From Acephala macrosclerotiorum (taxonomy: Eukaryota > Ascomycota > Leotiomycetes > Helotiales > Mollisiaceae): DNA of 64,000 nt. This document shows positions 1 to 9,178 of the stretch, piece by piece. Made by a program: the position numbers and the translations under genes. The notes under the pieces are model-generated. The model saw only the letters and a list, made by a program, of their open reading frames with translations, searched no databases and had not been told where the DNA came from. Numbering within the stretch: the stretch's first letter is position 1; each line of letters opens with the position of its first letter. The stretch covers positions 5,018 to 69,017 of the forward strand of contig MU119326.1 of NCBI GenBank assembly GCA_014904845.1. Direction: 5' to 3'.

Positions 1-1880
1 AAATTATTAATTATATTTAAAATTATTTTTTATATTATAATATTTAAATATTTTTATCGAATTTTTAAATATTTCGAATTATTAATTTTATTATATTATT
101 ATTATTTTTTTTTATATTTATATATAATAATCGTTTTTTTATATATTTTATTATAATTATAAATAAATATTTTTATTGATTTATAATTATTTTTTTTATA
201 AATTAATCGATAATTTTATATAAAATTTTTATATTTATTTAATAATATTTTTAATTATATTTATAAAAAAAAAAAAATTTAAAACGTTATAAAAAAAAAT
301 TTTTAAATAATTTTTAATATTATATTATAAAAATTGTATTTTTTTAAATTTTAAAGTAATTTTATAATTTTTATATATATTATTATATTATTTTAAAAAA
401 ATCGTAATATTATTTTTTTTAAATTAAAATATTTTAAAAATTTAAAAAAAAAAAATTATAATTTTAATACGAATACGTATTTTTCGAAATTTTATATTTT
501 TAAAAAAAAAAAATTTTAATACGAATAATTTATTAATTTTAATTTTTAAATTAAAAATTAATTTAAAAATACGAATTTTCAAATTATTATTTTTAAATAA
601 AAAAATTTTTTAAAAATTAATTTTATTTATATTATTTTTTTATAAAAAAAATTTTATTTTAATTTTTATTTAAAATGTTATTCGTTTATTCGTTTTAATA
701 AAATATATTTTTAAATAAATATTTTTTTAATCGATTTTTTTTAATTAAATTTTTTTATTTTAATATTTTTTATATTATTTTTTAAAATTTAAAATTTATT
801 TTAATTTTATTATTTTAATTTAAAAACGATTATAAACGATTTACGAATTACAATTTTTTAAAAAAAAAAATTAAAATATAAAATAATAAAATATTTTTAT
901 TTTTTAATATTATAATTTTTTTTTTTTTTATATTTTAATTTTTATTAAAAATAAAATTAATTATTATAAATAATCATTATAAATTTTTTTTTTTTATATA
1001 TATATTTGTTTTAATATTAATTATTTCGAGTAATTTAATATATAATTTTTATAAATTAATATTTTTTTATAATTTCGTAATTTTATAATTAAATTATATA
1101 ATTTCGAATAATATAATTAAAATAAAAATTTTTTATTAATTAATTTTTAATTTTCGATTTTTAATAATTTAAATTTTTTTTAATAATAATAAAAAATAAA
1201 ATATATAAATCGTATATAAATAGTTTTTAATAAGATTTATTAAAATAATTTATTTTTTAGCGTCGTTTTATTAATATAAAAAAATAATAAAATATAAAAT
1301 AAAAATATTTAATTATAAATTAATTTATTTTAATTAATAAATTAAATTTATTTGAAATAATTCGTAATTCGTAAATTAATAATTAATTAAAATAAAAATA
1401 ATAAAATTATTAATTAATTTATAATAAGTAAAAACTTATTATATATTAAAAAATATATAATTAATATTATTTTCGAAATTAATTATTTATAAAAATTTTT
1501 AAAAAAAAATATATATAATTTTATTATAATAATTTAAAAATTAAAACGAATTTTTAATTATTAATAAATAAATAAATAAAATTTTTATTATTATAATTTA
1601 ATATAAAAACGATATTTTGATTATTTTTTAAAAATATTAATTTTTCGATTTTTCGAAAATTATATATTTCGATTATATAATATATTATAACGTAGAATTT
1701 ACGTAATAAAACGTAATATTTGTAATACGTATTTAAATTAAAATTTTATTAAAAAACGCTAAAATGTATTATTTTTAATATTTAAAACTCTTTATAAAAT
1801 AATTTTAATTTTTTGTAAAACTCGAAAAAAAAATCGTTATAAATAAAAACTTTATAATTAAAAGTTTTAAACTATTTTAA
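1..1880. repeat. Extremely AT-rich block, probably RIP-mutated repeat
   Basis: The sequence is almost pure A and T, with no open frame of useful length. Of the few dozen cytosines read by eye in the first 1.7 kb, about nine in ten sit in CpG; CpA, CpT and CpC are nearly absent. RIP is known to turn C into T in duplicated DNA, preferring CpA, so this looks like an old transposon or segmental repeat mutated to exhaustion. The original element cannot be recognised. The block continues beyond the left window edge and its right edge is sharp, near 1880. Confidence 0.85.
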
Positions 1881-1883
1881 AAT

Positions 1884-1975
1884 TCAAATCGTCAAAGGCA
1901 AAAAGTATAGCGCGAGGTACGAGGAACATTCTACTATTAATATTAGCCAAGAATTTAAAGTAGTTCACGTGATGA
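1884..1975 (+). repeat. Repeat end shared with the 19.3-19.45 kb insertion
   Basis: The segment holds TCGTCAAAGGCA followed by a GCGCGAGG-ACGAGG stretch and then CACGTGAT. The same order of motifs is found on the minus strand of 19320-19450. It forms the border between the AT-rich block and gene-bearing sequence, so it is probably the end of the element whose interior was mutated. Confidence 0.55.
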
Positions 1976-2188
1976 GTATTCCCTGAGCGAGAGCTCGGGA
2001 GTTGAAGAAGTTTGAGTATCGCTATAATATCCTGGATAAAGACATATCAAAGAGTCAAAAGGAGACTCAAGACAAGCCCTGGGAAGACTTAACTCCAACC
2101 ACCCGAGCCTTCGTCAATTTCGTCTGCTGGCTCTCCTTCAATGCTCCTAACCTCTTTTTCGTCGCCCTCCTCCTCGCTTACCAACAAA

Positions 2189-3452
2189 CTACACCTTGAC
2201 CTCGGCACTCTGCACAGCAGGCTGGAACGGCAAACTCAGCTGCGGCGCAACCAACGGCGCAGGAACCCCCTTCAAACTCGCCGGCTCAATATAATCCTTA
2301 AACCCATTAACCCTCAACCTCAGCTTCCTACTCTCCGCATACACCGCCCTCCTCATCCGATTCGTACTCCCCAACGGCTGATGAACCCTCAACCCATGCC
2401 AACTATTACACGTAATCCTATCATCCCACCAAACCCTAAATTCCGGCAACCAACTATCCTGCGGATCAAACTCCAGCATCGCGATCTGCTCAAACGGATA
2501 TTTCTTCTCGTCCGAAACAACACCCAGGTCATCGACAGGCTGTTCGTCGAGGTTTTGGAGAAGTTGGGCGCAGAAGGAGTAGGTGACTTTGTGTTTCATG
2601 TGGAAGTCGCGGGCGTGTTGGGAAAGGATGTTGATTGGGGCGTCGTCGGGGATAGAGTATTTTTTGAGTTTCTTTTGTTCTTCGCTGAGGGGGAATACGC
2701 CGAATTTTGCGACGTAGTCGCCGAAGCGGTAGGCGGACTGGGAGTATTCTGGCATAGCGACCACTGTACTCGTCAGCTTGACAGGTCCAACAGTTCTTGT
2801 GATTAACTCACAGTGCTGTCTTGGAAGCTGCGACTCCATTGTAGCAACATTAGCATCGCTTGCCCTGCTCCTCCGCAAACTTAGGAATATCATTCCAATT
2901 CTTCTCCAAGCAATCGGCGATCTCATATGCAGTCTTGGGGTTTCGCAACTCGAGGATAGGGTAGTTGTTGAACGTCCAGTCTTGTGTCTTCTTACCCTCG
3001 GCCCAGATTTTCTCGCCTTCCACACCAAAGATCTTCATGCCGATACCGCGAGGGGCGGAAACGTTGTCGGGAACAAGTTTCGGTGTAAGCGAGGAGTAGC
3101 GCATGATTACGTCGTATTGACCGGCTTTAGCGAACATGCCTTGTGCGAGGTGGGGTGGGAGATTATCTTTGACTGTGAATTTGCCCATGACGCACTGAGG
3201 GTGTTAGCAGACGGACGAAGTAGAGAAAGCATAACATACGCCTTGGGTCTTTAGATGTGTGCCTCGCAGGCAGTGGTGGTGTTCATTGAAGTTCATCATC
3301 TGGAAGCGATTGAATTGGTCGGATACTTCCTGGGTCTTCTCCTTCTCGCCAGGCTGAATGACCTCCACACCGGGAGCATCCCTATTCCTGTCAGCTCACA
3401 TCCGGAGTTTGCCTTGATGGTAGATCACTCACCACTTGATATAGTCGGGCAT
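2189..3452 (-). CDS. Catalase-like heme protein, probably frameshifted
   Basis: The protein belongs to the small fungal catalase-like (catalase core fold) group, expected to bind heme and act on peroxide. Exons read in order are 3452-3433, 3381-3240 and 3194 downward. The distal-His motif reads GTHLKTQGCVMGKF across an intron, like VHAKGAGAFGYF in true catalases. It is followed by RYSSLTPK, APRGIGMKIFG and QDWTFNNYPI, and near the end by RRAVYAESRKLR, which may contain the proximal Tyr. Near 2866 the frame ending KFAEEQGK runs into a stop. The matching continuation DANVATMESQL is one frame over, with no room for an intron, so one base seems missing there. A further intron follows at about 2814. 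No ATG lies upstream of 3452 in frame, so an earlier exon is possible. The gene borders a RIP-type block, so inactivation is plausible, but a sequencing error is not excluded. Confidence 0.75.
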
Positions 3453-4502
3453 TTTGTCCGTGGTACCGATATCGAGCTGAAGTTGTGTCCTTTGTCTCTG
3501 TTGAATAATTAGAGTGCTTCGCTCTTGCTTGAGAGCTCCTAGGTCCTAGTATATATCAACTCCCAAGCTCTCCGATCATTCCCCGCTCTTCCGTGAGCCC
3601 GAACGAGTCTAGACTCAAACCCAGAAGATTTAGAGTCCAGATCGCTCAAATAATGAGGCTGTAATGTATGCGGGGAACGCGATCATCCGCCTAGTGTCGA
3701 CGCCGCTTATACTAAGGTGACGTTAAGGTTGTCTTCAGATCATAGCTAGACCTGCTAGAGGAAAGGGGCGCGATCTCAAGCATGCGGGGTAGACCAACCA
3801 CACTACTAGTCTCGAGCGAGTGACCTCGGACCTTGTTTGTCCGAGAAGTATTTCAAATCAATTATGATTCACTAGGTTGAAGATCCAACTGCTCAGAAAG
3901 CGCAGATAATTGAGATAAAACGAGACGAATCAACTGAAGCAGAAGGTCTGAGAGAGGTTCATTGAGTGAGTAAACGGAGCCTTGACAGATGATAACAATG
4001 TAAAAGACACAAGATAGCTAGCCTCTGTCTACTATTGATTCTTTTGGTGACAGTATCAAAGGGTGGTGAGCGTGGAGCCGGACTCGTTATGATCAGGGTC
4101 AAAGGTAGGGTACCTTCTTTGTATCTGGTCATCAGTATGAATGGTTTTCATCTGAAGTGAAGGGCGAGCTATATTCACCCAAAAACCCATTCGCTTAAGT
4201 CATGTCAAGCCAAGTCGGCTACATGTCAACGTCCAGAAAGGGGGGAAAGTAAACGATGCACGACTGACTATGGTCGGCATGGCGATTATCCAGAATTTCG
4301 AGATCCACAAGCTGGATTTCGAAAGCCTCTCGAAGATCGACTTCCCCAAGCCTCGATCTTGTCGTCCAGAACTCTCCATCCTCAAGACTACTAGCACGAT
4401 TTCTAAGCAGCTCCTCGAGGTAAGCTTCTCTCTATTTGTGATTTCCACTCTTCTCCGTCGATCCTGGAGACACATACTGATTTGATCCATAGACCAACAG
4501 TC
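3453..4502. other. Intergenic region
   Basis: I see no supported gene here. An open frame 4270-4419 followed by a good GTAAGC donor could be a first exon of the next gene. It joins that frame only through a weak acceptor at 4520, so I left it out. Confidence 0.4.
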
Positions 4503-5192
4503 ATGCCACCCCTTGCAGAGATATCTGCCAACCTACCTGCCGGTGGCTTGGCACCACGAGAACCACCAGCCGAGATCCCACGATCCTTCCCAGCATCCCT
4601 TCCTGCCAGTACCGCGTTTTGCTGCTCCGAAATGCAATACCCTGCCCCGAACGACGAGGGTGAGCACCCTAGTACCATATTCCTCAGAGAGCATTATGAG
4701 GTCCACGATGTCCTTCACAGCCTATGGCAAGCACCTGCAGATGCATTCCAAGACGTGCAGCCAGACTATATCGTGAAAACCCTTTGCGCAGCTCACATCA
4801 TCATCGTGTCGACCCTCGTCCGAGCGACTCCGGAGCGTGAGCGATATATTTCAGAGCAGCAAGGCTACGTGAAGGCAAAGGCCAGTTTTAAATTGCCGGG
4901 TTGGACGGAAGGTGTTTGGGGTAAGATTAAACATGAGGGGTGGACGCATTTAGGCCGTTTTTTTAATGAGGACTATCCCATCATAGACTGCGAGGGGTAT
5001 GATGCGGTGATTGTTGGCTGCCCGACGCACGGAAAGGACTATGCGGTGCAGATTCGAGGATCATGGGAGGTATTTGACGAGGAGAAGAGAATCAGTGCCG
5101 AGATAGCGGCTGCTGATGGAGAGGAAGGCGATGTTGAAGAGGAAGGCGATGTTGAAGAGGAAGGCGATGTTGAGGTTGGAAATGATATCTAA
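4503..5192 (+). CDS. Hypothetical protein with acidic repeat tail
   Basis: I do not recognise this 229-residue protein. The N-terminal 40 residues are Pro- and Ala-rich, the middle is a compact-looking region (LREHYEVHDVLHSLWQ, KLPGWTEGVWGKIKHEGW, YDAVIVGCPTHGKDY), and the tail is acidic with three GDVEEE units. There is no signal peptide and no membrane segment. The start at 4503 is the first ATG in the frame. An alternative start at 4270, joined by an intron into 4521, would replace the first six residues. The nearest 3' neighbour on the same strand is a dehydrogenase gene, without an obvious link. Confidence 0.5.
   Translation: MPPLAEISANLPAGGLAPREPPAEIPRSFPASLPASTAFCCSEMQYPAPNDEGEHPSTIFLREHYEVHDVLHSLWQAPADAFQDVQPDYIVKTLCAAHIIIVSTLVRATPERERYISEQQGYVKAKASFKLPGWTEGVWGKIKHEGWTHLGRFFNEDYPIIDCEGYDAVIVGCPTHGKDYAVQIRGSWEVFDEEKRISAEIAAADGEEGDVEEEGDVEEEGDVEVGNDI
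5121..5174 (+). repeat. Three tandem 18-bp units
   Basis: The unit gaggaaggcgatgttgaa occurs three times with one change in the last copy, coding for the acidic EEGDVE repeats at the C-terminus of the hypothetical protein. Confidence 0.9.
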
Positions 5193-5850
5193 GCTGGATG
5201 ATGTTGGACGAGAATTGCGTTGAGGCTGTAGTTATTATACCTACTAGCGGGGACGTGAAGGGCTCACCACAAGGCCGAACACCCTCCAATAGCAGCTCAC
5301 TCGCCAGCTAGAATGATAACCACTAGCCAAAGCTTCACGACACCTGCCCGTGATTGCTACATGCAGCAAAAGGCTATTTCCGGCAATCAGGATCTCAAGC
5401 CAGCAAGAAACAATTCTTCTTTTCAGCCCTCTCTTGGCAGCATCGCGGGGTTAGCAACCTCAACCAATCAACGTCTCCCGAAATCACACTCCCATTGGGA
5501 GTTTATCTAACCATGCAGATTGGCGTTTTTGTGGCTTTTCCTTTGTGTAACTGATATAAATAGCGCATACATGATTGGTACTCGACGATGAGGAAAAGGA
5601 TTTATGCATAAATTACAACCACTGATGGGAGATGTGCCGCGAAAAGCTGCTGATGTGGTGTGCAAAGGAAGGCTGTTGGATCCTGAACGGACTTGATATC
5701 AGCCGCGCTTATGAATATGCCTCTGCCATGTGAAGTGTGATATATCTCACTGAGATTTAAACTCTGGCTGCTGCGCGACCAGAAACTTTCCAGAGCCTTG
5801 CCAAAGCCTTTTTCTCCTCATTCCCAGACACAAGAAGTATAACTTGCACA
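5193..5850. other. Intergenic region and dehydrogenase promoter
   Basis: No coding signal seen. The last 100 bases are the likely promoter and leader of the dehydrogenase gene that starts at 5851. Confidence 0.4.
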
Positions 5851-7151
5851 ATGAAGGGCATTCTTCTAGAAAAGGTGGGCGGGGAGTTCACGCTTGTGGA
5901 TGCACTTGAGAAACCCGAGCCAGGTCCAACTCAAGTGCTCGTCAAGTCACTTGTGGCGGGTATCAACCCAGTGTAACCGCCCTATTCCATTAAAGACGGC
6001 AGAAGTTGACATGAGTACCCAGTGAAGGGTTCATGCAGATGACAGGAATGCTTGTAACTGCTTGGCCAATTGTCCTCGGATGCGACGCCTCAGGAGCTGT
6101 CGTTGAGGTTGGTAGCGAGGTGAAGAAATTCAAAGTGGGCGACGCAGTCTTTGGCTGCACTAGACTCGGAACACCTGGTTACTGCACCTTTCAGGAATAT
6201 GTATGAGCGATGTGAAGAGAAAAGACTTCACTGATGCTGACCAAGACAAGTTCCTCATGGACGAAAACCTCACATTCAAGAAACCCGAGGGCATTTCAGT
6301 GGAGGCAGCAGCAACCATCGGCGTTGGCATTCTAACGGCATGTCTTGGCTTGATCAGTGGAACAAAGATCAAGCTCGAGCCAAACAGCGCTGACAACCCC
6401 GATGAATGGATCATCATCCTTGGTGGCTCTGCTGGTGTAGGACAATATGCAGTGCAGGAAAGTCCCAAGTCATGATGTCTCGGAATGCAGCTATTAACAG
6501 CTTATCAGGTTGCAAAGATTTGCGGATACAAGGTTCTGGCTTCATGCTCGCCTTCAAGCGACAAGGCAAGTGACCCAAGAGCCGGGCAGCAATTCGTTGC
6601 TGATTGAAAATCGCAGTTCGTGAAGGGTCTCGGAGCAGATGCGACTTTTAGTTACAAGTTGCCACTGGCAGACCAACTTGCAGAGATTACAAAGGTCACC
6701 AAAGGCAACTTCTCTCGATGCTTTGATGCAAGTGCGATGGCTAGTGAGACGGGCATGGAAGCGCTTGCTCAATGCGGCCATCCTGATGCTCAGGTCAAGC
6801 ACTTCTCTACCACAAACGATTGGTAAGTTCGAGGCACCGAACTGAGCAGCTTAACAAGTCACTAAATGAAACCCAAGGGTGCCCATCGAGCCAAAGCAAG
6901 GTGTGGAAGTGTATTTGTGCTCCTTGGGTCAGATCGGCCGATCCGGATCTGAACATACAACCCAAGTCAACCAAGACATGGAGGGGTTCATTCCATTACT
7001 CGAGAAGTATTTCGACGAAGGCTTGCTAAAGCCTATGGAATACGAAGTCGTGGGCGATGTCGGAGTTGGAGAGGTCTTGAAAGGTCTCGATGCTTTCAAC
7101 GGCCGAAAGAGCGGAGAAAAGAAGGTCCTCGTTAGAATTGCTGCCGACTGA
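5851..7151 (+). CDS. MDR-family zinc-binding-type dehydrogenase / enoyl reductase
   Basis: A 345-residue medium-chain dehydrogenase/reductase that should use NAD(P)H on an alcohol, aldehyde or enoyl substrate. Six exons give an unbroken frame: 5851-5972, 6023-6200, 6251-6451, 6509-6565, 6617-6822 and 6878-7151. The GroES-like half shows [25 protein letters not shown] and [11 protein letters not shown]. The nucleotide-binding half shows [20 protein letters not shown], split by an intron after GQYA. The classical catalytic zinc Cys/His pair is not evident, as in ToxD-like and polyketide trans-enoyl-reductase relatives. Intron 4 (6566-6616) starts with GC rather than GT (AAG/gcaagt), a rare but known class. 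Nothing nearby suggests a biosynthetic cluster, so a general redox role is more likely. The substrate is unknown. Confidence 0.85.
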
Positions 7152-7285
7152 TATGGCGAAGGCTACCAAGCATCTCATCATAATGTACTAGCGATCAGAG
7201 GAATTTGCCAAATTAGGATGACATCCAATATGCAGGTGGACATTGAGGCACTATCCAACATGATCTAGTGCTTCATATCCAGAGT

Positions 7286-8374
7286 TCACTCGTCCACACT
7301 ACCATCCGTGAAGTACTCAAAGTCTTTGGGTACAGGAGCGTCATCTTTAGTCTTCGGGTCATCATCCACAACGAGCGGCTGTGGCTTCCCAGTTCCCGTG
7401 CTGATGGCCGCTGTTACAGTTGGTGCCGGTGCTGGCAGAGGTGGGAGTCCGCTTCGCACGTTCTTGGTCATGAAAGCCGCCCATTCCCACGGTCTCGCTC
7501 GGTCTCCCGGTAGAGAGTTGAAGTATTCCCAGCCCATCACTCCTCCAAAACCAGGGTACCGAATTTTGAGGGTGATCAGAACTTCTTGAAGGACCTCAAA
7601 TGGGACCCAACCACTGCCATTTCCAGGATTTGTGACCATTCCAATCACAATCTTATCTGCCGGGTAACCTCGTGCAACCATAAAGTCGAACCCATCTGTC
7701 TTGCTAAGGTCTCCCCAACCGCAGTAGAACTGTGTATTGTACCACCCTATCTGCTTGCCTCGCATAACCTCCAATGCTTCGTAGCTGAATCCGCTGAGAT
7801 TGTGCTCTGGTCGGTCTGACATTAACGCTGCTGCGACGGGTGCCAATGTGATTATGAATTCTTCTCCAAAGTCGCTCTTCAGTCTATCGATCAGCCGTAT
7901 TACGCCCGCTAGCGTCATTGGCTCTTCCACATCCAGATCCAGGCCATCAAGCCCACGTTCTCGTATCAGGTTTCGTAGAGGTATGTAATAGGCTTCAAAG
8001 GCAGCTTCGTCGAGGTCGAGTCTCGTGAAGGAGCCTTTCGCAGCCCCGCCGAGCATACCAAGAACTTTGATTCCAGCAGCTTGGAGAATTCGTAGCTCGG
8101 CCCAGAGGGTGACATATCGCGGGTCGGAAGGTACATGGTCGTTCTATACATCCGTGAGCCACCTTGTTCCGTGCTGGCAGAGGTGCCGACTCACAAGTGT
8201 TATGTAGCCCGGCGGGTCGTTCAGATGTATCGCCGCAAGATTGACGTGCGTCACCGCGATATCTGGTTGGGTAATGATTGGCAGGATCGAGCAAGGCGTG
8301 CCATTTTGATTGTGTTGCGTTTGGTAGTATATTACTATCCGCGGAGTAGGAGGAGGTTGAGGGATAGGAGGCAT
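7286..8374 (-). CDS. Glycoside hydrolase family 18 protein (chitinase/ENGase-like)
   Basis: Two exons (8374-8195 and 8143-7286) encode 345 residues. GH18 enzymes cleave beta-1,4 bonds next to N-acetylglucosamine in chitin or in the core of N-glycans. The catalytic signature DGLDLDVEE fits the DxxDxDxE pattern, with Glu as proton donor. Flanking family blocks are IKVLGMLGGAAKG, IGWYNTQFYCGWGD, IVIGMVTNPGNGSGW and GVMGWEYFNS. The N-terminus is Pro-rich (MPPIPQPPPTPRIVIYY) and is not a signal peptide, so the enzyme may be cytosolic, as with fungal ENGase-like GH18 proteins. A Pro/Asp-rich tail of about 50 residues follows the barrel and there is no chitin-binding module. It converges on the dehydrogenase gene, ending 135 bp from it. 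Confidence 0.88.
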
Positions 8375-9178
8375 TTCGAGGTTGGAGGGACACGATTCGA
8401 CATCGATTTCAGGCTTCAGGGCCTCTCATGTCGATGTGGCACGTGACAACCTCAGGATGTAAAATAACTTTTCTGTTTAATTTAATTTTGAATTTCCTTC
8501 TGGCCTGAGGGAGTAGCCAAATTGTTATCGTGATCATTAGTTCTTGTCCGGATATTTACATTTAATTCGTTTGCACTGATTTGTAGCGCTTCTTTTGGCG
8601 GGGTGATTCTGGGCTGTTGCTGCTCCGCGTCGCAATTCTCTTTCACTCCTTCATCGCCTTCTTTTTCGTGTTATTGAATGAAAGGCCAAAGGCATCCCTT
8701 TAATCTCTCGTTTGTGTGCGATAACACTTCCAGAGAATGCTATCTTGATCGGCAAAGTTCATGGGTCGCTGCTTCAGTCTTGTCTAACCAATAGCTCTAT
8801 CCTTCTACATCTTCCTCTGAGTTCTTAGCTTTCGAAACAGTAATTGCAAGTCCTCGGAAAAGCACTATATCTGGCTCCGTAATTTTGACGATATCTCAGG
8901 CCTTTGTTACGGTCTCACAATTGTTGCAGGGACCAAATACTCGCGCACCAAAGTCGTAAGGCTGAACAGGGCAGAATTGATACCATGTTATTGGTGACGA
9001 TACAAGCTCTCGGGGCTGTGTCACTGAGGCTTCACCACCCACCACCATCAGCGGATGGCTGTGCAAGCCACAATGTCATTGATAAAACACAAAGCCTCGA
9101 GAGCCAAAACTCCAGGTTTGATTCTTCCAAGCATGCTCTCCTCTGCCTCATTCCTAGGATCAAAAAAAATAACTCAAG
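8375..9178. promoter_or_regulatory. Divergent intergenic region between GH18 and STAND genes
   Basis: The region separates two divergently transcribed genes and holds no convincing open frame. A CACGTG palindrome lies near 8440, on the GH18 side. It is a possible bHLH site, but this is only a sequence match. Confidence 0.4.

Noticed and set aside
1..1880. Telomere or mitochondrial DNA
   Set aside because: No telomeric repeat and no mitochondrial gene or RNA could be read; the CpG-only cytosine pattern fits RIP better.
2141..3254. Plus-strand frames opposite the catalase-like gene
   Set aside because: They are mirror frames of the minus-strand gene and carry no motif of their own.
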